Assembly (NCBI GenBank): GCA_021464415.1
Contig: JAKCWG010000446.1
Span: forward strand, 36,001-100,000
DNA: 64,000 bases
Reading direction: 5' to 3'
From: Lonicera japonica
Lineage: Eukaryota > Streptophyta > Magnoliopsida > Dipsacales > Caprifoliaceae
The position numbers were made by a program, and so were the translations under genes. The notes below the pieces were generated by a model. That model did no database searches, had not been told where the DNA came from, and was given only the letters and a program-made list of their open reading frames with translations. The stretch's first letter is position 1. The number at the start of each line of letters is the position of its first letter. This document shows positions 33,421 through 45,724 of the stretch, piece after piece.

Positions 33421-34823
33421 TGATAGAGAGTTTGAGTTTAGAGAGATTGAACCGAATGAGACAATGACGTTTTCTTTAAGCGGTTTGGTTGTTTAGACCA
33501 TACGTCCGCGCCCGAGTAGTGCCCCTGAGAAATTCCACTAAAACTGATTTTCTTCCGAGTGAAGATCAAATATTTACAAGTGTAATCTTTCTCACTACAC
33601 TCTACAAGTGTTATTCTTCTCACAACACTTAATAAATGTGATTTTTCTCACCACACTCAACACAAGAAATAGTCTTTTATTATATGAGAAAAACCTCTCA
33701 TAATTTGAATAATAAATTGTTTTGGTGACAAACACCAGTGTAAAATAACTCTCAAGAGTATTTAAAGATTACAAGTAATGCTCACATTAGAGTTCTCAAG
33801 ATTGATCAAAATATATAGCTTAAGAATGAAAAATATAATCAATGCATAAACATGAAAACTTGAATAATGTAGATATATGAGAAATGAGATTGTATGATGA
33901 TTCAAGTTGATAAAAATTAGTCTAAGAACTCATATTTATAGCTAAAAAAAGTTTTTGACCGTTGGGGGGAATTATCAAAAGTTATGGGTCAAAAGTATAC
34001 ATTTTCAAAATCTCCAATGCCTATTTTTTGGACCATCAGTCGACTGAGAAAGCTCATCAGTCGACTGAGGCCATCAATCAACTGATGAGCCAGTTTTTAG
34101 CTTACAAAAATCTCAACAATTTGAACTTTTTCATTTTATCTCCAAAATCAATTCTTTTGCTTTAGGAACCTTAAGAATATGTCCATAAGACATCTGTATT
34201 TGGGAAGATTCAAAATAAGCCCAATTGAATTTAATATGAATTTATTTCGAAATCGGTTTTTGTAAAAATGATGATTTCAAAGGGATTTTTTTTTTCAATC
34301 AAGCAAACAATGATATATGATAAATTTGAGCTATATATAATCATCAAACAAGAAACTTTACATTTATCTAAGATACTCACTCAATATGAAAATAAACGAG
34401 TCTTCGAAAGTTTCTCATGTTCCTCAATTGTTTTGAGCTTTTGATCACGTTGTGGTGAGTGAAGAAGACTAATGTATTTTGAAATACATTTGTAAAGGAT
34501 TGAATGCACCATCAGTTTTTTTGGTTTTGTACCACGTATATATAAATATAGATGTGGTAATACTTTAAAAAAATTACAATTTAAATTACACATTATAAGA
34601 TTTATTGTTATTATCAAAACAAAATTAGTGACTGTAATGTCAACAGGTAGGTTCTTAAGATGGCATTTATTCGCAATCCGGTGGTACGTTTTCCTTTGGT
34701 TGTGCATGATATATATTATCTTAAAGCTCAATAATTAGTACGGTGGTAGATTTATAGAGAGAATTTGGTAGAGGATGAAGAAGATGGTTGTGTGTGAGTG
34801 AGCGTACAAATGATTTAATTCCC
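33421..34823. other. Non-coding AT-rich sequence with short repeats
   Basis: Two features stand out. Three or four copies of cactcta(c)aagtgttattcttctcac-like text run in tandem at about 33570-33660, and a catcagtcgactga motif repeats at about 34026-34085. The open frames here (33438-33623, 33962-34165, 34381-34731) show no recognisable domain and are likely chance. Confidence 0.35.
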
Positions 34824-35532
34824 TTAGGGTGCGTTTGTTGCACCAGATAAGAAGATTAGATCGGATAGGATAGGATAAGGATAAGGATAGGACATGATAA
34901 GATAAGAGCCCCCCATATAAGTTATAATAATGTGATGTGTTTGGAATTATCTCGAATTAAATGGTTGGATAAGAGGTGATATTCTAGATAAGCGTTTGGC
35001 GCGCATCAGGGAAAATTTTGAATTTAATTTTCCTAATACACCCTTTTGTGTGATAATCATTTTAAATAACATTTGTTTAATTTCTTAACATATTTTTTCA
35101 ACTTGTCTTCTTCTTTTTTTTCACATATGAAAATGCTATTAAACTATCACTTAATGATGTTTTTCAATATTGTTTAACCTAAAGTCATTTGATTAACTAT
35201 TCCTTTACAAGTATTATGGAAAATAAATAGAATATTTTTAAAATTTGTTTACTTCACGTAAATAGCAAAAATTATGAGATTATTAAAAATAAAATATTTT
35301 AACCATGAGTATAAAATAAAGACAATAAATTTAAAATTGAAACAATGCACTCAAAATTAAAATACATAGTGTATGAAAATAAATAATCGTACTCTTCTCC
35401 TAAAAAATTAAAATAAAATATAATCCATAGTTTTCTAAATAAAAACTAAACATTATTTTCAAGCATTCCCTGTTGTAGCAAAATGAAAGCAATTTAAGAG
35501 CCCTCCTCAAGTATTTGGTCTACAAACTCTAG

Positions 35533-36530
35533 TCACTCTTCATTTGACATAGAGAGGAAGATATCTACATAGTCTACTCGCTTGGCAATCTTTCTTACTA
35601 CAAAAACACAATTCGTTGCAGTTAGAGAAATTATTTTGTTTAGCTTCTTAAGCACGTGTCTTCTATTCTTTGCTAAGCAATTTGCCCTGAGATTGTCGTT
35701 GAAAGCTTCAAACTTTGTGTTATTTGTCTCAATAAAAGTTTTGAAAACACTTGTCATTTCTTGCATGCCTATGTTTAATCCATCACTACTCCTCTTCCTT
35801 TTCGCTTGTAAGCTATGATTGTTGTACGTCGAGGAAGCTTGGTAAATGAAAGGTCCTAGAGTGTTTAATTTCATCTAAAGAAATATTCTTGTTTACTTCA
35901 GCATCTAAATCTTTTAATGCATCTGCAATAGTCTCAACAGCAAGACTAGTGGCATGATCCTTTCCAAATATATACTCTAACCTATCAAATAATAGGAATG
36001 ATTTATTTCCCAATCCCCTTGCATCAGGTTCCTTCTACAATTGACAAAAATTAAATGTTTATACAATTGGAATAAAATGTATTTATGTAATAGATTCATT
36101 TAAATAAATATATAAATGTATATATATATATATATAATTTCGAAAGAGTAAGACATATTCCTTCAAATAACTTTCCCATTGATCATCTGTATCAACTTCC
36201 ACGCATTTTAAAATTTCATTCCATCCAATCCTATATGATCCAACATTTTAGACACTAAATTGTAGTGTATATTCAACACTTTCATCTTTGACTCGATGTG
36301 TGGTTTGCTTTAATACCACATCTTGGGATTTTTTCTTCCAACCTCTTACTTTTAACTTATGAATGAGTGCCAGGTTTAAAGCCATTGTCAAGATTGTATC
36401 CCTGCCTAACAAGGTCCTCTAGTATTTCTGCTAAGTATTCTTCCTTTAACTTTGTCAATGTACGCCGATCTCTGCCTTTTCTTCTTCCTTTAGCTTGTGT
36501 AGCTTCTCTTTCCATTCCTAGCAATGCAAC
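35533..36530 (-). pseudogene. PIF/Harbinger Myb/SANT-like DNA-binding protein, pseudogene
   Basis: Reading leftward, the first exon starts near 36530 with a basic stretch (KGRRKGRDRRTLTKLKEEYL) and a helix-rich Myb/SANT (trihelix-like) domain. The domain continues in other frames through GFKPGTHS and WNEILKCVEVDTDDQWESYL (about 36170-36240). A likely intron (about 36035-36150) separates it from an exon with GNKSFLLFDRLEYIFGKDHA (36013-35960) and a C-terminal tail from 35874 to 35533. In active elements this protein binds the transposon ends with the transposase and helps nuclear import. Stops after GFKPGTHS and after position 35874 break the frame. Confidence 0.68.
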
Positions 36531-36820
36531 ATATTTCGTTGACATTGGAAAGATATAACAAGTCAAAATACTAATCCAAAGTGAATATAACAAAATAGAA
36601 TATTCATAAAACATTTTGAAAAAAATTACATCAAAACATAAGAATCCCAAATATTGTCTAAAGATAAAACAATGCAATAAAAAAAATTCAAAATATTGAT
36701 CCAAACTAGAAATTACAAAATAAGACAGCATAAATATAACATTAATTTCTGTTAGCCTACCTTTCATCAAACATATGTTTAGTTAAATTATCCCTCAATT
36801 CAATCCATTAGTTAGATGAT

Positions 36821-38023
36821 TCAATGCTGCCAGTTATATAGGGGTTCCTCCATCTTATTTGCCTCTCTTGAATCTCTAGCATTTATCTCATTCATTAGTT
36901 TTTCTAGTGGATCTACGGGCATCTCCCTTCTTATGAGGTTGTGCAAAAGACAACATGCGAAAATTATTCGACATTGTGTTTTTATAGGATAAAATGAGGG
37001 ACTCCTAAGAATAGCCCAGCGTTTTTTTAGGAGCCCAAAACATCTCTCTATGATATTTCTAGCTCTAGAATGTTTCATGTTAAAGTACTCTTCATGAGTA
37101 GTTGGCGCTAATCTTCCCTCTTTCTATTCAAATAAATGGTAATAAGTTGCTCTATAAAGGGCAAGAAATCTTTCGCCATTTGTGTATCCAGCATCAACTA
37201 GATGATAGTAACCTACCATGAAAAGTACCACACTTAGTGGAATCATAATTATTGTAATTGTTTGATTATGTGTAGAATAAGTCTTTTTTACCTAAGATAT
37301 TACACGTAGGAACTACTAGTCCATTCCTACTACTTATTGCATCTCGTAAAACCCTAGAATCAGATGTTAAACCTTCCCAACATGGCAAAACATATATAAA
37401 CTTCATGTCACGTCCACATATCCCCAAAACATTAGTTACAATTTCTCTCTTTCTTATTTTGTATCTTGGTTTATCAACTTCCAGAACATTCAACCTAACA
37501 TGTGTCTCGTCTAATGCTCCTTAGCAAACCTAGACCAATAAAAAAAAATTAGATACTTTAGTATCGATTTAAATTGTTGCCATAGTTCAGTAAGAGAAAA
37601 AAAAAGTTGCATACCTAAAACCACTTCCATTTATCATCTGGATAATTATTAAGTATCGGCTCTAGTGCTCTAAGTAAAATCCCTTCTAACCGTAGCATGG
37701 TATTTAAGACTGCGTTAAAATGTCTACTAACTGTCTCTCCCGACCTTCGAAAAAAGTATTTAGAGGAACATTCCCACTTGTTCCTTGAGCATAACATCTC
37801 TTGATTTTTTCAATTTTTCAGTTGTACGGAGTTCACACAAAATACCAAAAGTGCACCTATTCATTCTAAGTTGTTCTATACAAGTCACGTCATTCCCACG
37901 AATCAAACGATTTATGTTCTCTATTCTCGTCTCTGTTCCAACGAAAGTTCTATTCTTTAATACATACTTTTGGTAATACGTGCATGTGTTAGCATATGTA
38001 AACATAAATAGTATACCTAACAA
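36821..38023 (-). pseudogene. PIF/Harbinger DDE transposase, pseudogene
   Basis: Segments in order on the minus strand are: an N-terminal helical part (38023-37760) with NRLIRGNDVTCIEQLRMNR; RRSGETVSRHFNAVLNTMLR (37760-37690); GALDETHV (about 37505-37525) with the first catalytic Asp; CGRDMKFIYVLPCWEGLTSDSRVLRDA (in part; 37420-37340) with the second Asp; and KHSRARNIIERCFGLLKKRW (37078-37019) with the catalytic Glu. The D-D-E triad is therefore still visible. A stop precedes GALDETHV, another interrupts about 37130, and frames change between segments. It is the catalytic partner of the Myb-like gene just downstream on the same strand. Confidence 0.82.
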
Positions 38024-38030
38024 CCATATT

Positions 38031-39077
38031 CACCCACTGCTGGAACATAATGTATACAATGATCTCATCTTCATCAAAATCTATATTTGAAAATTTTAAA
38101 ACGCAAGACAAATATCAATACATAATTTTTTTTTCATTAGGCCAATAATAGACAAATCTAATAATATAATAAACCCCTACTTGTATTAGTTTTGTAAATA
38201 AACAAATCTAATAATATAATAGAGTTTTATAAAAGGTAAAAAAAAAAAAAAAGTTTTTCATGGGAACCGTGAATTCAAATTTCTTATGACTTAATCAAAA
38301 ATAAAATGGGGGAGGTTGCATTTAAATGTAACGGAAGGTGGTCTGGTGTGGACAGTATTAAAGGGTCCTATTGTTTATAATTAGAAGAACATGGCCTACT
38401 ATACTTTTTTATATACATCAAAATTTTCATGTTTCTATTTTTTTTATTGAAGATTTAGATGTTTTTTCCCGATAAACAAATTTGATTAACTATTCTTTAT
38501 AACTACTAATAAACAACAAATTATATATATATATATATATATATAAAAGGGAGGTTCAAGTTATACTAGGTATAAATTAAATAAGTTTTACACGACTACT
38601 CGAGCACCCGTACATCTCATCACACACCCTGAACTCATGGCCATTTTTTTTTTTACTATTTGTGACCAGTTTTTATTTATTCTCTTTGAGATAATTTAAA
38701 AAATTATAAGAAATAAAAATAGTCTTAAAGATATTGTTGAGCATAATTATATATTCATGCACTTAAAATTATGGCGAGAATAGCCTTGTAGCAAATCTTG
38801 CGACAAAAAAAAAAAATATGCCAATAACCTTTCACTATCCGAATTATTTTTTTTGTGCTATGTGAGAAAAAAAAATATTTTGCTACTGTACCAGCTAAAA
38901 TCTTCCTTGTAAGTTTGCCATTTTTATATATTAAATATAATATCCAGATAAAATACGTTGGTTATTCCTTTTTCTCCCAGTAAAATTTATTTAAAAAGAA
39001 AATATATTTAATATAAATTTCTTAATATACCAGTTTATAATATTTAAAAATGGACAATAGTTTAGAAGTTATACCAA
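38031..39077. other. Non-coding AT-rich spacer with microsatellite
   Basis: A (TA)n tract lies at about 38523-38545 and several poly-A/T runs occur. No gene, LTR or inverted terminus is recognised; the missing right end of the Harbinger element was sought here without success. Confidence 0.4.
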
Positions 39078-39570
39078 TTAGAGCATCCAGTAGTATTGTA
39101 TAATTCGGTTTTGTGTAATTTTGTACAAGTTGTAAAAATTTTCATCTACAGCAATACTTCAAAATTGAATTTTGTGTAAAATAGTTGTGTAAAATACGCC
39201 CAAATTTACATTGCCATGTCAACTTTCACACTCCACAATTTTTTTAATTTTTATAAACCAGTAAAATGTAAAAAGTTTTAATACATAACATACATTTTAA
39301 TAAAAATTATATATTTGAAATTTACTCATCAAAACTTATAAATTAAGATCAATTGTCATTATAAGATTATGTACAAGAAAAAATGATAAAGAATTTTATA
39401 TAATATAAAATGTAACATTATTTCATGTCTTATTAGTTCTTTTCAATTTTACAAAAACGTTTACAAAATTATCATTAAAGTATATTTTTTTATATTTCAA
39501 TATTGTGTAAAAATTAGTTGACACATAAGATAAGATATACACCTCAATTTTTACGCAACCATTAGAAAAA
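39078..39570. mobile_element. Possible hAT-type MITE (GAGCATCC start)
   Basis: The block begins GAGCATCCAGTAG, close to the GAGCATCTCCA(A/G)-type terminus common in plant hAT MITEs, and ends near caaccattagaaaaattctt, a weak inverted counterpart. Its middle matches 30182-30475. No TSD was identified. Confidence 0.4.
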
Positions 39571-39725
39571 TTCTTATCGTTAGCTTTATGTCATGTGTTC
39601 AAGTTTTGCCCGGCCCTTTGCTTTTCGAACCAAGTATCTTATTACAATTTACATGAATATATATATATATATATAATTAAGTATATGGGTATTATCCTAA
39701 ATTCCTAACTAGAAATTAGGTCGAA

Positions 39726-40280
39726 GGTCTTACTATATATTGTTTTTACCAAAACTCCAATGAATAATATTTTTTTGAATGAATGGCCTATTTTTAATTG
39801 GTAATTAGTGTAAGAGGCCTATTTTATTTTATATTTTAAATGAAGGTATTTGAATAAATTTAAATATCATTTAATTAATAAAAACATGTTATATATTACC
39901 TAAATTACCCCCTCTTAATGAAATTTGCACAAAAAATATGAATATTGCAGTGAAATATGTACTGCAATATGAACTTTGCACTAGAAATATGGACTGCAAA
40001 GTTCACGTTGCAGTAAAATATGGACTGCAATATGAACTTTGCACCAAAAATATGGACTGCAAAGTTCATATTGCAGTGAAATATGGACTGTAAAGTTCAT
40101 ATTGCAATCCATATTTTAATGCATATTGGTATTTTTTAGTTTATTTTAAGGGTTGAGATGTCATTTTATAATGAAAAAAAAAAACACATGTTATATTATT
40201 AATAAAATAAAAAATAGGCCATTTATTTACAAAAAAATTATTCATTGGCTTTAGTGTGAAAATCTTTCTCTAATAAGACC
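39726..40280. mobile_element. Foldback element with alternating internal repeats
   Basis: The ends are inverted: GGTCTTACTATATATTG ... CCAATGAATAATATTTTTTT on the left and, in reverse complement, GGTCTTATTAGAGAAAG ... CCAATGAATAATTTTTTTG on the right, each about 75 bp and diverged. No convincing TSD was found. The centre (39922-40125) contains about ten alternating copies of gcaatatgaactttgca / tgcaaagttcatattgca joined by aaatatggac, giving several nested hairpins. Non-coding. Confidence 0.6.
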
Positions 40281-40671
40281 CTTTTTTTAATTGTCCCAAT
40301 TCCTAATTAATTTTCAACTTAAAGTTGGCTTCATCCTTTGTTTATTTTTTCTTTTACTTTTTTTTTTTACCATTATTCTTATTTTAATTTTTAATTCTAT
40401 ACTAACCGAGTGTAATGTAGGTTTCTAGCATCGCCACTGATTAGTCCGGGATCTTATCCAAATTGTTCTTTTTTTCATGGTGCTTTCAATTTTTATTTTT
40501 TTTAGCTCACTCCTTTTCAAAAATTAGTAAAGTGGGAATAATTATAATAATTATATTGTACTTATCCCTCTTCACAAAATCTGAACAAAAAAGGAAATTA
40601 CTTGATTAATGAAAAATTATCAGAGAATTAAGACAAATAGATGGAAAATAAATAATTAAAAACTGTAATCG
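40281..40671. other. Non-coding AT-rich spacer
   Basis: Poly-T-rich sequence with no recognisable feature before the next copy of the complex repeat unit. Confidence 0.4.
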
Positions 40672-43600
40672 CCACAAAATCAACGCAAGGAAATCGGGAA
40701 AGGCAGATTTGAAAAATCAATGGCATAATAGTCATTACAAATAAATTTGAAAATATGTATTTTTATTAAAAATAACAATTAAAATAATGGGATAAATACT
40801 AAAAACTTGTTAGGTCTTATATAGACATCGGGTCAATTTAAAAATCTCAGTAATTTTGGTAGTTGATGCTTTTCTTTCCCAAAAAAAAAAAAGTTAAAAA
40901 AATGATTGAAAGTATTATTAAATTTTATGATAAAAGTGAAGAAAAAAAATATTCAGTGAGATATCCACCATTTTTTCTCGTAAAAACATTTTCTTATCTA
41001 TATAGAATTTTACTTCATATAAACACAAATATAATGTAAAATATAAAAGAATAGTTGTGATACGTCATGCTACCGAGATGCTTATTATATCACGTATAAT
41101 CGTTGCTATCCTCTTCACAGTAAAATATATGAAAATTTGTATTTTATATCCATTGGCTTCCTTTTATCAATTATAAATATTGGTTATATTAATTAGGATC
41201 AGTTGAGCTCATTTTAATTTATCAAAATTTATAATTTTTTTATTTTCTTTTATTTCATTTATAAATTATAGTATCCAACAAGAAGTCATTTGATAGTTAA
41301 GAATTTGGAGGATACTAAAACTTACATACATGCCTTATCTTTTAAACAATCAAATAATTATTTTTATTAAAAACAAATTCCTTGTATTAGTAAACCATTT
41401 AACGATACAAGCACTACAGCCAAAAATAAATTAGGTGGAAGGTACACTAACCATAAAAGCCAAAAATTCAATAGGTCACTAAAATTAAAAACAAATATAC
41501 AAACAGAAACCTACACAATTTTTCAACAGCGTAATTATTAACAGAGTCCCAAATAATTCCAGTTTTGTTTACCTATTGAAATACGTCTAATACATAAGGT
41601 TTGAGGTATTGAAATATACGAGTTGAAATAATGGAATGATTAAAGTAGGGTTTGTTTGGTTGTATAAATTATTTTTATTGTAAATTATTTCATTTTAACA
41701 AAAAAAAATTGTATTGTATTTTTTTCACAGTTATAAATTATGTAATATCAATTATATCTCTACGTTTTATCACTTAATGTATTAGTATTAACTTAATTAT
41801 ATGACTTTATATACTAATTCATTTTTACAACCAAACGCGTAAATTAGATAATTTACGAATTAAGTAATTTTAAATTATTTAATTCATAAATTGGAGGAGA
41901 ACCAAATGAGTTCGTAGTAATTGATATTGAAATAGATCTAATACATAAGATTGAGCCTTACTATAGATGAGCTATTTATTTTTATTTTTTATAGAAATAA
42001 ATAAGCTATTGAGCTATACACAAAGTAGAGTGTTATGTTTTTAATAATGTTTAAAGTAGTAGTTGGGTATATAAATAGTAATATTTAACTTATTATTTAT
42101 TTGATAAACAGTTGTGTATAAAGTACTCCATTTTTTATTTGAAGAAAAATTGAACTCCAAATTCCAATTTTGTTCAACTTTTTAAAATATTTTTAAAATT
42201 AAACAACATAATAATTAGAAATATTTATTAAAATTAAATAAATACATAAATTACACACTCAAAGAAGCGCTCCCTTGTATATGTTTTGAGTGTAATTATA
42301 ATCATGCACTTAAAATATTGTTATTAGTAGTTGTTTATAGCCATCTAGAAAGGTAGAAGGGGATCAAGTGTTCAATTTTTTATTTTTTTTGAACCTCCAC
42401 AACTAAACAAAGCATTAAGACTGGATATCAACCAAAGTAAGATCTCAAAGTCAAGAAGAAAAATTTGAAACATGCGCCTCCATAGCATCCTCCCTCTATT
42501 CAAATTTTACTATTGCGATTCAAAAATATCACACCAAACGTATCTCATAGTGCGTATCCAAATTGTTTTCTTATGCCATGAATGGACAAACAATAGATTG
42601 AATTTCTACGTACCCAAATTTAATTAGAATCTGATTTGACTAGCTGGATATGGTAAGTATCTATAATCCATGAAGTCGATCTGAATTTATTAAGTGTGAT
42701 TAACAATTGGATATCCTTATGTTATCATCTCTCATCAGACGATCAATTAATCCAATTAGAGGAGGACAATTGAAAGGGTATTACAAAGTTTTATCTAGGT
42801 CCAAGAATTGAGTGTATTTCATTCAAGTCTATTTGTAATAGGATTTGAGAAATATATACATTATTAAATTTATATACGTGCATGTGTATTTATATGTCAT
42901 TACATATTTAAATGTAATAAAATAAAATAAAAAATGTGCAAATTATTTGGTTCATAAATAAATTTTGATCAAAATCATGGATACTAATTAACTCTTCAAC
43001 TTAGATCCAATAAAAAAATATGGAATAAATTCGAAAAAGGACTAATATTTTATATATCAATCAAATTCATGAATTGAATTGAATTAATAGCATATATATC
43101 CTCCATCATATTGAATTTGAATATAACATGATCCAATTTATATACGATTGTTAAAGGCTTAGTGAAGGACCATCTTTTCAATTCTTATACAGAGAAATTT
43201 ATCTTTTTGCCCACTATAATACGTTTGCACATGATTACTCCCTCAATTCTTCGATTAAGAGAATCTAATTTTATTTTTAGTTTGTACATATTTAAGAGTT
43301 GTATTGCTTTTTTGAAACATAATCAATATACCATATTTCATAAGTACTATAATATATTGAACATATAAAATATGTTACTTGGCGCACTATAAATATTGAA
43401 TTTGTTTTAGTTTTTTTTTTTTTTTTTACTTTGTTCCATGTTATGTATGTTTGATTCCATATTGTACTACATTAGGTATCACTTCTAGGAAGAGAAATGA
43501 AGTAATACATGGTTTTTTTTATGATGGTAGTTAATATTTTTGGTTATGCCAAACACAAATGTAGCATGTGAAAGGATACTTGTGATAAGTCATGCCACCT

Positions 43601-44729
43601 AGATGTTTATTGTATCACGATTAGTGGATGCGATTCTATTCACAGCAAAATTTGTATGAAAAATTCTATTTTGTATGTGTTTGCTTTGTTTAATCAATTA
43701 TAATGCTATTGTATTTAGAGTTTATCTCATATCGATATATAAAAAGTTATATTTTACATCAATGCATTTTTTTTTATTTATGGTAATGCCATTTGATAAT
43801 TAAAATTTTGGAGAAAATTAAAACTTCTAATAATATTATCATAGTTAATGTTTTAAATAATTGCTAACCCTAACCTATCAATATTGTTTAAACTTTTTTC
43901 CACCACATTTTATAGGTAGAGATTGATACATAATTGTCTATTTTGATAAAATGGTATATGTCAAAATTCAATAAATTAGGGTTAATATTGAATGAGGGTC
44001 GCCATACAATAACTCTTCAAGAAAAGTTGTGATCGTATCTTAGCTTCATTGAGACCATTATAATATTGTTAACAATTTGATATTTTAGATAGATTTATGA
44101 CTAAAATTTCATAGAATCACTATAATATTGTTTTACTTATAATAAAATATAGGAATGGTTGTTATTTTAGCAAGGTGGTGGAGATGAGTTAACTAAGCAG
44201 GTGACTTGACACTAGGATATGAATGTAATTAATTGCTACATTTTTTTCTTAAAAAAATCCACTTAAAGAACTATACATAGTTTTACAACTATTAAAATAC
44301 TTTGTGGCTTTATATAATAGTAATTTAAATAAAAAAATGTTTAAATGATATTTTTGTATATACAAATATTAAATTGTTCGAAACAATTTTTTTTCCATAT
44401 TTATATACAATATACACGCAAAATTAAAATTTAATAAATATTATAAAAGTCATAATAGTAATTTCGTTCGGGGTCCAACTTTGCATGGGCCACCTCTGCT
44501 AATGATCCACTTCTAATTATTATTATGTCTAATTTAGTTGGTGTTTATCAATCTTTTATAGGCTTGCCGAGAGATACTAGTATATTCCGTAATTTGATGT
44601 TTGGTTTTGTCAAAATTTGATTAATAATGACAAAAGTTTATTTTATTATTCTAAAATCATGAAATTGATTTGGTATTGTTTTCTTCATATAACAATATCA
44701 ACAATCTCGTTTCGTTTGTTTAGAAAAGA
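40672..44729. repeat. Complex repeat unit, near-complete copy (copy E)
   Basis: It starts at the tcaacgcaaggaaatcggg marker and is collinear with 5572-8840, 9485-10184 and 11492-12120 without the insertions seen there. The right half (43985-44729) aligns with 3838-4639. It is interrupted by a retroposon fragment at 42376-42498. It continues directly into the degenerate LTR at 44730, the same arrangement as at 4640. Confidence 0.75.
42376..42498 (-). mobile_element. 5'-truncated retroposon (LINE/SINE-like) with poly(A) tail
   Basis: Copies B and D read caagtgttcaaattttacta without a break; here ttcaa flanks about 123 extra bases (42371-42375 and 42499-42503). On the minus strand the insert ends gttgtggaggttcaaaaaaa plus A-rich tail, typical of retroposition. 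The same insert, truncated, lies at 50531-50600 in copy G, so it predates the duplication that made copies E and G. It is too short to name the family. Confidence 0.6.
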
Positions 44730-45722
44730 TCGGATCTTATCGGAATTAATTTAATAAAGAATTGAACTCTTAAGGAGAGTGTATCAAACATATTATAGTT
44801 TATATGATGACAGAATACGTCCGAGTTGAATTCATAAGTAAGAATCTATCAGTCCGAGTTTTGAAAGCTTAGTTTTATTCGATGATAATGACTGTACTTC
44901 TTATTGTTTTACAAATGATTTTATTAGTGTTTTGAAAAGAAGCTTTGTAAAAAAGGGTAAAATACTAATAATTTGACAATAAGTTTATTCAACTAAAAAG
45001 TGGACAGAACAACAAATATAATAAATCTACATTGCAGATAATTAATCTAAAGCACATATGCAGATATAATGTAATTTCTAGGAAGAACTTCAATCATCTT
45101 CCCGGCGATATAATAATAAAGAGAGAAAATAAAGTGCGGCATAGAAACCTTCGGCAGATACTAACTTTTCTTCTTTAAATATTTTCAACAATTTGATTCT
45201 AAAATATAACACTCCGGATGCTGAGACTAGACTTGAGTTTTCTTAGGAAATCAAATGATATATGAAAAGAACTTTTGAGCCAAGAGAGCGTAATAGAATT
45301 TTTAAGGCAAAAATCATCTCTCAAACCAGTGAGGGTGCATGCCTACTTATACAACTGGGAGGGTTTGTGGGGTGTAAACCCAACAATGAACTGTTTGTCA
45401 TGCGACAAACCCCCACAGTATTATAATTTGTCGTACGATAAATCTCTAAAGTGATGGGTTCTGACACAGTGATGTGTCAAGGAGTGGCTAGTTTGTATTT
45501 AGTGAGTTTTGCTGTACTACAAACTGGGTTTGTCATACGACAAAATGAGTTTTGTTGTACTACAAACTGGGTTTGTCATACAACAAAACCAAACAATGTG
45601 ATAGTTTGTTGAGCTACAAACTCTTCTAGAGCATTATCTAGTGTGCAAGTGAGCTCTGGACTAAATGTGAACTCTCTCAGAGTTTTTTTATGATTCTTAT
45701 AAGTCATGATTTATGGTGCCTA
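44730..45722 (-). mobile_element. Degenerate solo LTR, Tat/Ogre-like, second copy
   Basis: Collinear with 4640-5563 over its whole length, including gacacagtgatgtgtcaagg and the catgcgacaaacccccacag palindrome region. It has one private tandem duplication of about 44 bp (gagttttg(c/t)tgtactacaaa, 45503-45590). It ends at the same ggtgcctacactgctgcaaa junction with the next repeat unit. Confidence 0.6.
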
Positions 45723-45724
45723 CA

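Larger units (their letters stand above)
34827..38030 (-). mobile_element. Decayed PIF/Harbinger transposon
   Basis: The left end reads TTA/GGGTGCGTTTGTTGCACC (TSD-like TTA at 34824-34826), a PIF/Harbinger-type terminus followed by gataggataaggataagg subterminal repeats. Both Harbinger genes follow on the minus strand: a Myb/SANT-like gene (35533-36530) and a DDE transposase (36821-38023). I found no matching right terminus between 38030 and 39000, so the right end is lost or too diverged. Multiple stops in both genes show that it is dead. Confidence 0.72.

Noticed and set aside
34827..35000. Separate MITE ending at aagcgtttggcgcgcatc
   Set aside because: The right sequence is not an inverted match of GGGTGCGTTTGTTGC, and no TTA follows it.
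39922..40125. CRISPR-like array of short repeats
   Set aside because: The units alternate in orientation and the spacers are themselves repeated; this is a plant foldback repeat.
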